Made by a program: the position numbers and the translations under genes. 64,000 bases of DNA from Altererythrobacter aquiaggeris (lineage in GTDB: Bacteria > Pseudomonadota > Alphaproteobacteria > Sphingomonadales > Sphingomonadaceae): positions 496,001 to 560,000 of the forward strand of contig NZ_JBANRL010000001.1 of the NCBI RefSeq assembly GCF_037154015.1. The letters run 5' to 3'. Positions 37,701-45,442 of this stretch are shown here, piece after piece. The first letter of the stretch is position 1. Every line of letters starts with the position of its first letter. A model generated the notes under the pieces. It was not told the DNA's origin. It saw only the letters and a list, made by a program, of their open reading frames with translations, and made no database searches.

Positions 37701-38736
37701 CGATATTGTCTTTGCCGATGATGCTGCGGGCGCCAGCACCGATCTTGAAGGGCTGGCCCTGGCGCATGACAGCAACCGCGATGGGCAGTTCGATGCTGCG
37801 GATGCCGGATATGGTAACTTCGGCGTGTGGCAGGATGCCAACAGTAACGGTGTATTCGATGCCGGCGAGTTCACTTCGCTGGCGGACGCCGGAATCACTT
37901 CTATCGATCTGACTTCTGACGGGATTGTTTACAGTGCCGCTAACGATGACGTGGTTGTCCATGGTACGGGCCTCTTTACCCGCGCCGATGGAACGACGGG
38001 TCAATTGGCGGATGTCAGCTTCTCCACCGGAAGGATGGATCAACGGACTGCCGAAATGGCTGTGACCGCCGCTGCAGCAGCCGCGTTCCTGGTCGGCGCA
38101 GACCCGCAAATTGCCTTGGCGGCGGCGGCCCTGTCACTGGCAGAAGCTGCTCCGGGCAAAGCTGAAATGTTAGAGATCGATTATCTTGTCATAGCCGAAG
38201 GCCCGCAAGTGGCCCGCACCTTCAATTCCGAAAGTCTGTTCGAAGCAGGTTCGGATGGTCCGCAACAACCGGAAGCGCGGATAACGGGTGATACCGAAGC
38301 ACGCGTATCGCTTGACGAAGTCGAAGCCCGCGCTGATGACGGGGCACAGGCCCCGGTATTCGATGCCGGTGACCGTATCGCCGAACTTGGCGAGGCCGCC
38401 GGCAATTCGGCCTTCAGCATGCAGGATAGCTCGCTGATGGAATCACTTCTGGCAATTACGGCGCCGGAAGCTACGGATGCGGGCAGGATTACTACCGAAG
38501 CGCTTCCCGAAGCGCGGATGGCGGTTGAAGATGTTCTCACCAATGGTGCGGTCGATGAAATCCTCGACCAGTTTGCCGGTGTTGATGCAGCGCTAGGCGG
38601 GGATGCAGTTCCCCACATTGCCAAGGTTTCGGCAGCGCTATTCGGACAGATTGACGGGAGTGCCTTCGCGGTAACGCCTGACATGACTGCCGACAATATG
38701 GACGATGTTTCAGCACTTGCTGCAGCACAAGCATGA
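31732..38736 (+). CDS. giant Lap-type repeat adhesin (type I secreted, LapG-cleavable)
   Basis: 2334 residues, no Sec signal. Residues 1-115 form a beta-rich N-terminal retention-module-like domain followed by P109-A-A-G112, the di-alanine site cut by LapG proteases. Then come VCBS/Ig-like units (starts near 182, 425, 560, 810, 906; several contain V-D-E-A-G-L-P or D-G-D-G-D-x-A-T), three DUF5801-type repeats (about 1055-1585; two almost identical), and a C-terminal module with EF-hand-like calcium loops DSNRDGQFDAAD (near 2012) and DANSNGVFDAGE. A 200-residue acidic Ala-rich tail ends the protein. No G-G-x-G-x-D RTX nonapeptides were seen. Downstream genes encode its type I exporter. Probably mediates biofilm or surface attachment. 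Confidence 0.88.
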   Translation: MTDYQGPRDNDPRDLDPEANLAQDSEAFGNAPGQGNVIQPGPDNVVVLPEGVSLDGLRVVGRDLIIELADGTRMVIPDGAIFVPQLVIDGVTVPAANLAALLVGNEPEPAAGGNQSSGGNFFIDAGDIQAAYALGDLLPYTELAFPRPEEREIIPGLEDEEDLPPQVIIITPDNPAGATTASDTVAEAGLPARGSEPAGSDSASNSETTTGTIRFAAPDGLGSISINGTPITTVGQTITTDFGVLSITSIAPGTIGYSYTLTDNKLDNASIDSFAVQVVDIDGDVANATLDIAVIDDAPSAVNDVDTIAAATYGPAVGNVMTGAGTVAGAAGADTPGADGARLTSIQYNGNTVSGTGPLVINGAYGTLTIQPDGGYSYVRAPGTPGGVTDAFTYTLTDGDGDRATATLTINIGDAPATIISVPTTGAGTVVDEAGLPERGTEAPGTEAPLPVESTSGTINVAAPDGIATVEINGIVITGPGQVITVPEGKLVIVSYNPVTGEIGYTFTLGDNTTGNDTSVDFEIKVTDIDGDSDTDTLTITILDDVPDAIDDSATQDPTNENAPITIDVFDNDIEGADSVQLDTIVLVDGSLSGRGTLTNNGDGTFTYVPAPGEEGQVTFKYQITDGDGDSDIATVTITLQEDSKPDVVNVTALSDDDALAGGNAASSVGDINANAGDNPLTASEAVYSGQITVDFGGDTGTVNFANLDGTTGMVGTEMVSYAWNSGTNTLTATGPRGALFTVSLTPSGAFVLTQVDNVLHAAGNDEASAPSVKLNYRAADSDGDIDDTGSLTITFNDDAPTATNDGIFDVAEQFPLEIDALANDGFGADGVSLASGVTIVTGPTKGVVTYDAATGKFTYTPGAGEQGADSFQYQITDADGDVAIATVALNLLEDSIPTVVASDLIVDEDGLPDRNGDDKGSNSGSNSETDTGTLTITTGADTLAKVEIQDKNGVYIDVTAATVAAPVVVQGDAGSLTVTSDGAGNYSYSYTLAVNDPTHPDFDPADGDGISGADDELPGDSFNVRVTDSDGSVGALDSIDVTVRDDAPSATADDTATLDMIVLDESPVSEDGIVSATANFADNFETDIAYGADGAGSTSYGLVLTGTNVNSGLFALGANGLPGAQIVLNQAADGVVTGSVGAVAYFTISVAAGTGVVTFTQSKNVYHSNSSNPDDTSALSAAAGALVIRQTVTDGDGDSASAGVDLSNGVFKIEDDGPSASVNGSATLDMIVLDESPVSKDGIVSATANFADNFAAVTNYGTDGAGSTSYGLVLTGTNVNSGLFALGANGLPGAQIVLNQAADGVVTGSVGAVAYFTISVAAGTGVVTFTQSKNVYHSNSSNPDDTSALSAAAGALVIRQTVTDGDGDSASAGVDLSNGVFKIEDDGPSASASAVGAGVVHDETPGLDGDAKDVAGPLAVTATNAGDDPDVAGTGPIGYAKGTVALSSAGSDTGTDGGTIAISLTLSANGVDSGLDTTDGTSIFLFKEGAVVVGRIGANATVAATGVAAFAVGIESDGTLGLVQYLSIRHTNVNNPDESAFISAGVLFTTTTVKDADGDVATASASIGDLIGFQDDAPVVFDPENGEVANTDSPPTSFDLNYGTAVGADGLGDVVFSIVNGSPALDSNNNVLSYQGSALTISGNGTNVLTATNGNGVVGFTITINPDTDQYVVDLAGTISNGGEFSIANLTGANAGNAQFRAVGADSANNNSDNIDIILSGRGSDGLRGTVNTRVDSIGINNQATNPGEAVRIDFVNNATSGGAGVTGFDFDGHQDVIRFEQAIPQTGQGGAAIVSINVTAIVADDDQVFGFSGTTPEAGESFVDIEKVVVTRAGGTELTFTSNSTSGGVTVTFNANGSVRIDGLGVGDKYEINTDDTFSAVLVESPPGNNVFDLGLFNITTVNSAQPINVAYDIVGTDGDGDKVTVIDGIDVTFTPATAPIVLDLDGDGAEFLDLSAGVAFDYGGGLVATAWVGSDDGLLARDTGSGLDIVFADDAAGASTDLEGLALAHDSNRDGQFDAADAGYGNFGVWQDANSNGVFDAGEFTSLADAGITSIDLTSDGIVYSAANDDVVVHGTGLFTRADGTTGQLADVSFSTGRMDQRTAEMAVTAAAAAAFLVGADPQIALAAAALSLAEAAPGKAEMLEIDYLVIAEGPQVARTFNSESLFEAGSDGPQQPEARITGDTEARVSLDEVEARADDGAQAPVFDAGDRIAELGEAAGNSAFSMQDSSLMESLLAITAPEATDAGRITTEALPEARMAVEDVLTNGAVDEILDQFAGVDAALGGDAVPHIAKVSAALFGQIDGSAFAVTPDMTADNMDDVSALAAAQA
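35011..35398 (+). repeat. 388-bp direct repeat, copy 1 (inside adhesin)
   Basis: Identical base for base to 35521-35908, with a period of 510 bases (170 codons) that keeps frame. It encodes residues 1094-1222, the bulk of one DUF5801 unit. The flanking parts of the unit have diverged. Confidence 0.98.
35521..35908 (+). repeat. 388-bp direct repeat, copy 2 (inside adhesin)
   Basis: Second copy of the perfect repeat at 35011-35398; encodes residues 1264-1392. A third DUF5801-type unit follows (about 1397-1585) but is strongly diverged in sequence. Confidence 0.98.
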
Positions 38737-38768
38737 ATTTAAATATTACTAATCAGGGGGTTAGGCCA

Positions 38769-39491
38769 ATGCGAATGACAGGGATGGTTTCGGCAATGGC
38801 GACCGCAATAGCGATCGCGAGTATGCCGGCAGCCGCAGCGGCGCAGGATATTATGGACACCGAAAGCCTGATGGCTTTGGGAACGTCCGATCTGCGCGAT
38901 CAAATCCAGATGCGGTACGATGCTGCTTTGGCAGCGTCGCGGGATGGCGGCGTGATAAACGCGGACGATCCGCGCTACATCTGGGCCATTTCGGCGAAAG
39001 CGCATTGCGGTATTGCATTGGGCTATCTCAAATCATCGAACAAGGATCGCAACAGCATCAGCAAATGCAACGATGCCTATCAGCGCATGATGATTACCCG
39101 GGTGGTCACCGCTCCGCCGCGGCCGCCGGTAACTTCGGTTCCGCAGGAAGTGTGCGACCGCGGTACTATCGGTACCGTATTCTTCGATTTCGATTCCGCG
39201 ATGCCGGGCGCCGGATCAGGCGAAACGATCGATTACATCACCACCAATGTGGTGGCTTGCGGTTGGGCCGGTTTCGAAGTGGTCGGTCATACCGACCGGT
39301 CCGGTTCCGACGCCTATAACATCGGTTTGTCACAGCGCCGTGCCGCTGCAGTGGTCGATATGCTTGCCAATGGCGGCATCGCTCGCGGGGCTATCGCAAC
39401 CGATGCGGAAGGCGAAAGCCAGCCGCGCGTGCCGACCGCCGACGGTGTGCGCGAACCGCAGAACCGCCGCGTAGAAATCAAAGTACAGTAA
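38769..39491 (+). CDS. OmpA-family peptidoglycan-binding protein
   Basis: 240 residues from the ATG at 38769 with an AGGGGGTTAGG site. Signal peptide, an N-terminal region of about 100 residues with two Cys, a Pro linker, then an OmpA C-terminal domain: GTVFFDFDSAMPG, VVGHTDRSGSDAYNIGLSQRR with the peptidoglycan-binding Asp, and the final NRRVEIKV with its Arg. It probably tethers the outer-membrane exporter or adhesin to the cell wall. 32 bases after the adhesin and 16 before tolC. Confidence 0.88.
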   Translation: MRMTGMVSAMATAIAIASMPAAAAAQDIMDTESLMALGTSDLRDQIQMRYDAALAASRDGGVINADDPRYIWAISAKAHCGIALGYLKSSNKDRNSISKCNDAYQRMMITRVVTAPPRPPVTSVPQEVCDRGTIGTVFFDFDSAMPGAGSGETIDYITTNVVACGWAGFEVVGHTDRSGSDAYNIGLSQRRAAAVVDMLANGGIARGAIATDAEGESQPRVPTADGVREPQNRRVEIKVQ

Positions 39492-39507
39492 GGGGTAGGA
39501 GGCTAAC

Positions 39508-40908
39508 ATGAACAGGACTTTTAAAACTCTCGCCGTCTCCGCCCTCCTGATGGGCGCTGCACCTGCCGCGCTCGCTCAGGATGCCGCAGGCCCGGTCTCG
39601 ATGAAGGATGCCATTGCAATCGCAGTGGAAACCAACCCCGAGATTATCCAGGCACAGATGAACAAGGAAGCAATCCAGTTCGAACGCCAGCAGGCGCAAG
39701 GACTGTATTACCCGCGGATCGATCTGGAAGCATCCGCCGGTGCGCGCCGGTTGGAAAACACGACGCGCCGCAATCTGGGTATTGCAAACAACACGCTCTA
39801 TCCGATCGAGGGCATTGCGAATCTCGATTGGACGGTGCTCGACTTCGGGCGCCGGCGGGGTGAGGTCGAACGGCAGATCGCCCGTGTCGACGGGGCTTCG
39901 CTGCGGGTTGTCGAACGGTCCGAATTTATCGCCTTGCAGATTGCGCGGCAATATCTCGACGTCCTTCTGCAACAGCGGATTTCGGCAGCTTCGGCAGACA
40001 ATACCGCGTTCCACCGGTCTCTTGTAAGCGATCTGACACAGGGCGTGGATCAGGGTTCGATCAGCATCGCCGACCAGCAGCAGGCGGAAGAACGTCTGCA
40101 ATCGGCCGTGGTCCGTCAGGAAGAATCGCTGCAAGCCCTGCAAAATGCCAAGAATGCCATGCGCCGCTTGACCGGTCTCGATGTAGATCAGGTCGTGTTG
40201 CCGCCCGATCTGGGATCGGCACTGCCGGCCAGCCAGGCTGAAGCCATCGGGCTTGCCCGGACCAACAATCCGCTGGTGCGAGAAGCACAGGCAGATGTCG
40301 ATGCCGCGCATGGTCTGGTAAAATCGGCAGAAGGCGATCTTTATCCTACAGTCGGGGTCGATGTTCGCGGCCGGGTTGGTGAGGATATTGACGGATTTTC
40401 CGGTGAAACGAATGACATTCAGGGGCGGGTATATGTCCGCTGGAATGTCTTCGATGGCGGGATCAACCGTGCCAAACTGCAAGAAATGACGCATCGGGCC
40501 AGTCAGGCAAGGTTCCGTCTCCAGCAGGTTGTGCGTGAAGCGGAAGAAGATGTGTCCAATGCGTGGACTGCAATGACCGCGCAGGAACGTATTACGTCTG
40601 CGCTGAACCAGCAATCGCAGGTCAGCGATGATCTGCTGCTGTCATACCGTAGCCAGTTCAACATCGGACGGCGCAGTTTGCTGGATGTGCTGGATGCGCA
40701 GAACACCCGCTACAGCACTCAGGTGCGACTCGAAACGGCGCGCTTCTCGCAGCAATTTGCAGAATACCAGAGCCTGGCTGCGACAAATCGCTTCCTGTCC
40801 GCTTTGGGGATCGAACCTGGCCACGGGTCGGGAGCAAATGAACGCGAAGAGTACGATTATGGGCCACCTCCGCCTGCAGAATTGCAGTACCGGCGATATT
40901 CGAAGTAA
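39508..40908 (+). CDS. TolC-family outer-membrane protein of the adhesin exporter
   Basis: 466 residues with signal peptide (LLMGAAPAALAQ) and two OEP repeats: KDAIAIAVETNPEIIQAQMN, GLYYPRIDLEASAG and WTVLDFGRRRGEVE in the first; LARTNNPLVREAQADVDAAH and VRWNVFDGGINRAKLQE in the second; then QFNIGRRSLLDVLDAQN. It would form the trimeric tunnel in which a Lap adhesin is retained by its N-terminal plug. RBS TAGGAGG before the ATG. Confidence 0.93.
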   Translation: MNRTFKTLAVSALLMGAAPAALAQDAAGPVSMKDAIAIAVETNPEIIQAQMNKEAIQFERQQAQGLYYPRIDLEASAGARRLENTTRRNLGIANNTLYPIEGIANLDWTVLDFGRRRGEVERQIARVDGASLRVVERSEFIALQIARQYLDVLLQQRISAASADNTAFHRSLVSDLTQGVDQGSISIADQQQAEERLQSAVVRQEESLQALQNAKNAMRRLTGLDVDQVVLPPDLGSALPASQAEAIGLARTNNPLVREAQADVDAAHGLVKSAEGDLYPTVGVDVRGRVGEDIDGFSGETNDIQGRVYVRWNVFDGGINRAKLQEMTHRASQARFRLQQVVREAEEDVSNAWTAMTAQERITSALNQQSQVSDDLLLSYRSQFNIGRRSLLDVLDAQNTRYSTQVRLETARFSQQFAEYQSLAATNRFLSALGIEPGHGSGANEREEYDYGPPPPAELQYRRYSK

Positions 40909-40968
40909 AGCGGCCTCCAGAAACAACGGGCCTGTTTGCACAGGTTCGTTCAGGAGGCGGTCTGTTCC

Positions 40969-43110
40969 ATGGTGAATGACACACATATGAAAGCATCGGG
41001 TCAACAAGATCCGATGCTTTCCGCTATTGCCGAGCTGAGCCGGCGGTTCGGCTTTGGGTTCGCGCCGGGGCTGCTCGACACGTTGCCGCGTGATGCGTCA
41101 GGATCGCTGCCTTTTCATCAGGCTGGCGCGGCGCTGGAACTTGTCGGTCTGAATTTTGAAACAGGCAATCATTCCAGCCTGCCCAGGCGTGACGATTATT
41201 ACCCCGCACTGGTTCAACTTGGTGATGGCCGCCCGGCAGTAATCCATGAAGCCCGCGAACAGGATGTTCTCGTCTGGCGCCCTGATGGCGGGGAAGCCGT
41301 CTGGGAAAAAGCCAAGGACGTTTCGGCAGAATTTAACGGCGGTTTCCTCTCGATCTATGGCAACCCGGATATTCTGCGCGAAGACAGCAGCCCGTGGCAT
41401 GCCAAGGGCCGTCATCACTGGTTCTGGAGCGAACTGCGCAAGGAGCGCAAGGCCTTCCGCCCGGTCTTGATGGCTTCATTGCTTATCAACCTGCTTGGCC
41501 TTGCGCTGCCATTATTCTCGATGAATGTTTACGACCGTGTAATTCCCAACAAGGCTGTTTCGACCTTGTGGGTGCTGGCCGTTGGCGTCCTGTTGGCATT
41601 TGCCCTCGAATTTGCGCTCAAGACAGCGCGAACCAATGTCATCGACCAGATCGGCCGGCGGCTCGATTTGCGCCTGTCCCAGAAAATCTTCGGCCGGTTG
41701 CTGGCTACGCCTTTGAGCGCGAGGCAGGGCAACACCGGTGCCATCGCAGCCAGAGTTTCGGAATATTCGATTGTCCGCGATTTCTTTGCTTCCACCACTG
41801 TCGTCCTGATGGTCGATATGGCGTTTCTGGTGATTTTTGTTGCTGTAATCGCTTACATCGCAGGGTGGCTGGCCATCGTGCCCGTCATCGCGATGGTGAT
41901 AATGGCGATTGCCGGCTTCGTCCTGCAACGCAAGGTGGTCGAGGCGTCACGCGATGCGCAGGCCGATCACGGTTTGCAGCAGACCATGCTGGTGGAATCG
42001 GTCGCTGGTATGGAAACGCTCAAAAGCGTGGCTGGCGAAGGCGGCATGATCGGCCGCTGGTACGGGCTTGCCGAAATCGGCAGCTATTCACAGCAGCGCC
42101 TGCGCCGGATTAGCTCTATCGCGGTCGGAATGGCAGCCACGTTCCAGCAGGTTTCCAGTATTTCGCTGGTCATCGGCGGCTATTATCTGTTCGATGCCGG
42201 CAAGATTACCATGGGGGCGATAATCGCGATTGTGATGTTGTCATCGCGCTCGCTCGCGCCCGCCGGCCAGATCGCATTCCTGCTCACACGCGGGCGGCAG
42301 GCGCGCGAAACCCTTGATAGTATCGAGGGCCTTTTCGGTGCGGAGGATGAACGCCGTATCGGCAGCGTTACCGCGCCTGCCATCATCCGCGAAGGCCGCG
42401 TAAAACTTGAAAATCTCGATTTCACCTATCCCGAAAGCCCTGAAATCGCGCTCAGCGGATTGAACCTGACGATTGAACCGGGTGAGCGGATTGCGCTGAT
42501 CGGCCGTGTCGCATCAGGCAAATCCACGCTAGGCAGAGTGATCTGCGGCCTTTATCAACCCACCGGCGGAATGATGACCATCGACGGGATCGACAGCCGT
42601 CAATTCCGCCCGCAGGATATCCGCCGTGCATTCCGGTTTGTCGGGCAGGATGCAAACCTGTTTACAGGTTCGGTGAAAGACAATCTTTCCATCGGCGATC
42701 GTTCGATTGATGATGAGCAGATGACCCGTGCGCTTCGCGTCAGCGGTGCGGAGGAATTTCTATCCCGCGATGCGGGCGGCTTTGATCGTCTGGTGGGTGA
42801 ACAGGGGCGCAGATTGTCCGGCGGGCAACGATCGTTTCTGTCGCTGGCGCGCGCATTCGTCAGCCCCAGCAAAATGCTGTTTCTTGATGAACCGACAGGC
42901 GCGATGGACAGCCAGACCGAACGAATGTTTGTCGATCGTTTGCTCGGCTCGTTGCAGGCGGAACAAACCTTGCTGGTATCGACCCATCGCCCGGCATTGT
43001 TTGCGCTGTGCGAACGGATCATCATTCTCGACAAGGGTCGGGTTATCGCTGATGGTCCAAAGGCGTCAATTCTGGAACAGGCAGCAGCGAAGGGCGGTAT
43101 GCCGCAATGA
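40969..43110 (+). CDS. lapB: type I secretion ABC transporter with C39-like domain (LapB-like)
   Basis: 713 residues. Residues 1-135 match a C39-like domain but contain no Cys, so they would bind rather than cut substrate. Six membrane spans lie around 160-430 (FRPVLMASLLINLLGLALP). The nucleotide-binding domain has Walker A GRVASGKST near 511, signature LSGGQRSFLSLARA near 616 and Walker B KMLFLDEPTGAMD near 635. LapB/HlyB-type exporters for giant adhesins have this layout. Start set by GGAGG 11 bases upstream; ATGA overlap with the next gene. Confidence 0.92.
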   Translation: MVNDTHMKASGQQDPMLSAIAELSRRFGFGFAPGLLDTLPRDASGSLPFHQAGAALELVGLNFETGNHSSLPRRDDYYPALVQLGDGRPAVIHEAREQDVLVWRPDGGEAVWEKAKDVSAEFNGGFLSIYGNPDILREDSSPWHAKGRHHWFWSELRKERKAFRPVLMASLLINLLGLALPLFSMNVYDRVIPNKAVSTLWVLAVGVLLAFALEFALKTARTNVIDQIGRRLDLRLSQKIFGRLLATPLSARQGNTGAIAARVSEYSIVRDFFASTTVVLMVDMAFLVIFVAVIAYIAGWLAIVPVIAMVIMAIAGFVLQRKVVEASRDAQADHGLQQTMLVESVAGMETLKSVAGEGGMIGRWYGLAEIGSYSQQRLRRISSIAVGMAATFQQVSSISLVIGGYYLFDAGKITMGAIIAIVMLSSRSLAPAGQIAFLLTRGRQARETLDSIEGLFGAEDERRIGSVTAPAIIREGRVKLENLDFTYPESPEIALSGLNLTIEPGERIALIGRVASGKSTLGRVICGLYQPTGGMMTIDGIDSRQFRPQDIRRAFRFVGQDANLFTGSVKDNLSIGDRSIDDEQMTRALRVSGAEEFLSRDAGGFDRLVGEQGRRLSGGQRSFLSLARAFVSPSKMLFLDEPTGAMDSQTERMFVDRLLGSLQAEQTLLVSTHRPALFALCERIIILDKGRVIADGPKASILEQAAAKGGMPQ

Positions 43111-44174
43111 CCGCACACACACCTATCGATCTGGCTGACAGCCGCCCCGCCGCGCTTAGTGCAACCGACACGCCGGGCAAATTGCACCCGATCTGGATAG
43201 TGCTGCCACTGATGCTGATCGCGGCACTGGCGACCGGGCTTTATTACTGGTCCGACCAGGTTGGTGAAGAAACGGCAGCTCTTGAGCAGGCCGCTATGGC
43301 TGAAACGTCGCGGGTGGCAGCGCTGGACGAACTGACCGAGGGCGAACAGGCCGAAATCGTGATCGAAGGGGCCAGCGCGCAAGAACGCAACGATCAGATC
43401 CCTCTGTCAGGCCTGCCGATCGAAAATGCCGCAGCGTTCAGTGCGATCACTGCTGCCAGCCCGCAATATGGTTCGGCGCACAAATGTCTGACGCAGGCAA
43501 TCTATTACGAAGCTGCCAACGAAAGCGTGGCCGGGAAACGCGCGGTTGCGCAGGTCGTGCTCAACCGGCTGCGCCATCCGGCCTATCCCGCTTCGGTTTG
43601 CGGTGTCGTGTACGAAGGCGTCAATCGCCCGGTCTGCCAGTTCAGTTTCACGTGCGATGGCTCGCTTCTACGCAAGCCCATGGCGCGGCAGTGGAACGAA
43701 TCGCGCCAGGTTGCAGCCGCAGCATTGGCCGGCAGCACGGAAAAATCGGTCGGCACATCGACCCATTACCACGCCGACTATGTTGTGCCCCGCTGGGCAT
43801 TTACGCTGGCGAAGGTCGAAAAGATCGGCCGGCATATCTTTTATCGCTTCCCCGGGCGCGGCGGCAAGACGGCAGCGTTCACCTCGCGGTGGACCGGCCG
43901 CGAAGCCGTTCCGTCGCTCAGCGTCGCTGCACTGACCGCAATGCTTGATGACGAAGGCGAATTGGATATTCCTGTGGAGCCGGAATATGTCGAAGGGCTG
44001 ACCGTGACGCCGCTTGTGTCGGACCGTCATGCGGCGACCGATGTCGGCGGACGGCTGGACACGACGCGCGAATGGCGTCTCAAAATACCTGATCCGGTAG
44101 AAGCCAGCAGTGGTTATCGCCAATCGCTGGAACAGCAGCGCGCTGCGGCTGCGACGCCTCGGGAGGGCGAATGA
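43107..44174 (+). CDS. SleB/CwlJ-type cell wall hydrolase, membrane anchored
   Basis: 355 residues. Single membrane anchor at about 28-48, a 70-residue acidic linker, then a Hydrolase_2 (SleB) domain at about 120-245: KCLTQAIYYEAANESVAGKR with catalytic-type Glu135, AVAQVVLNRLRHPAYP, SVCGVVYEG, CQFSFTCDG and STHYHADYVVPRW. In this domain family the enzymes cleave peptidoglycan, in spore formers during germination. Here the gene is translationally coupled on both sides (ATGA) to the ABC and HlyD genes of the adhesin exporter, suggesting local wall remodelling for the machine. Confidence 0.88.
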   Translation: MTAHTPIDLADSRPAALSATDTPGKLHPIWIVLPLMLIAALATGLYYWSDQVGEETAALEQAAMAETSRVAALDELTEGEQAEIVIEGASAQERNDQIPLSGLPIENAAAFSAITAASPQYGSAHKCLTQAIYYEAANESVAGKRAVAQVVLNRLRHPAYPASVCGVVYEGVNRPVCQFSFTCDGSLLRKPMARQWNESRQVAAAALAGSTEKSVGTSTHYHADYVVPRWAFTLAKVEKIGRHIFYRFPGRGGKTAAFTSRWTGREAVPSLSVAALTAMLDDEGELDIPVEPEYVEGLTVTPLVSDRHAATDVGGRLDTTREWRLKIPDPVEASSGYRQSLEQQRAAAATPREGE

Positions 44175-45442
44175 ACATGAGCATCCGCGATACGATTTCG
44201 GGCTGGGATGCCAATCGCAAGCTGATCGTGATTTGCACCATCGGCATCGCGTTGATGCTGGTATGGGGCGCGGTCGCCCGCGTTGACGAGGTGACCCGCG
44301 GGATGGGCAAGGTTATTCCGTCGAGCAAGACGCAATTGGTCCAGCCATCGGAACCTGCGATCGTGTCCGAAATACTTGTTCGCGGCGGCCAGACGGTCAG
44401 ACAGGGGCAAATCCTTGTGCGCCTGGACGATGCCGCCAGTTCGTCGGCTTTGGGCCAGCTCCAGACCGAGAATGACCGTCTTGCTGTCAGGGCCAACCGT
44501 CTCGACGGTGAGGCAACCGGCAGGTCGATGGGCTGCGGTGCGGGCACACTTTGTGCTGACGAACGCCGGCTCCAGCAAGTCCGTCGAGCAACCGCCAGCA
44601 GCCGCGAGAGCGCGTTGGCGGCCGCTATCGAGCAACGCCGCCGTGACCTGCGCGAAGCGCAATCAACGATCGGCGCGCTGGAAAGCAGCGTGAGCCTGGC
44701 CAATGATCAGGTCCAGATGCTGCAGCCGCTGGCGGCGAAGGGAATAGTTCCGCAAACCGACCTGATCACAGCCCAGCGCGAACTTGTCGATGTGCGCGGG
44801 AGGCTCTCGGCAGCTCGCCAAAGTGCCGGACGCGCGCAAGCATCGATCAGGGAGGCACAGGCCGATTTGAGCGCTGCAAAACTGGATTTTCGCCAACAAG
44901 CGCTCAACGAACGCAGCGAAGTCAACACGCGGATTGCAGTTAACGCGGAAACGATCCGCGGTGCGGAAGCGCGCCAGCAGCGCAACGAAATTCGCTCACC
45001 AGCCGATGGCATCGTCAACGATGTGCAGATCACGACGATTGGCGGATATGTGAATGCCGGCGAAAAAATCATGCAGATCGTGCCGATTGGCGAGAAGTTG
45101 CTGGTCGAAGCGCGCGTCAGCCCGCGCGATATCGCTTTCATCAAAATCGGCGATCCGGCCAATGTGAAGGTCACGGCGTATGATTTTTCGACCTATGGCG
45201 GGCTGCAGGGCAAGGTTCAGCAAGTGTCGGCCGACAGCATCTATGACGAGGTCGAACGCCAGGCGTATTACACGGTTCTGGTTGAAACCGACGTGTCCTA
45301 CATCAGGAAAGGTGGTCAGAAGTTTCCGATTGTGCCTGGCATGATTTGCGATGTGGAGATCATAACCGGACGCAAAAGTGTGCTGTCTTACTTGCTCAAG
45401 CCGGTTAGCCGCGCACTGGATGTGGCGTTAACCGAAAGATAG
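44171..45442 (+). CDS. lapC: HlyD-family membrane fusion protein (LapC-like)
   Basis: 423 residues: one N-terminal span (KLIVICTIGIALMLVWGAVA), the lipoyl-like half motif RVDEVTRGMGKVIPSS, a long coiled coil (about 90-260), the second half RSPADGIVNDVQITTIGGYVN, and the conserved C-terminal segment KFPIVPGMICDVEI ending with KSVLSYLLKPV. It would bridge the ABC transporter and TolC. Its last 55 bases overlap the convergent protease gene. Confidence 0.93.
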   Translation: MNMSIRDTISGWDANRKLIVICTIGIALMLVWGAVARVDEVTRGMGKVIPSSKTQLVQPSEPAIVSEILVRGGQTVRQGQILVRLDDAASSSALGQLQTENDRLAVRANRLDGEATGRSMGCGAGTLCADERRLQQVRRATASSRESALAAAIEQRRRDLREAQSTIGALESSVSLANDQVQMLQPLAAKGIVPQTDLITAQRELVDVRGRLSAARQSAGRAQASIREAQADLSAAKLDFRQQALNERSEVNTRIAVNAETIRGAEARQQRNEIRSPADGIVNDVQITTIGGYVNAGEKIMQIVPIGEKLLVEARVSPRDIAFIKIGDPANVKVTAYDFSTYGGLQGKVQQVSADSIYDEVERQAYYTVLVETDVSYIRKGGQKFPIVPGMICDVEIITGRKSVLSYLLKPVSRALDVALTER

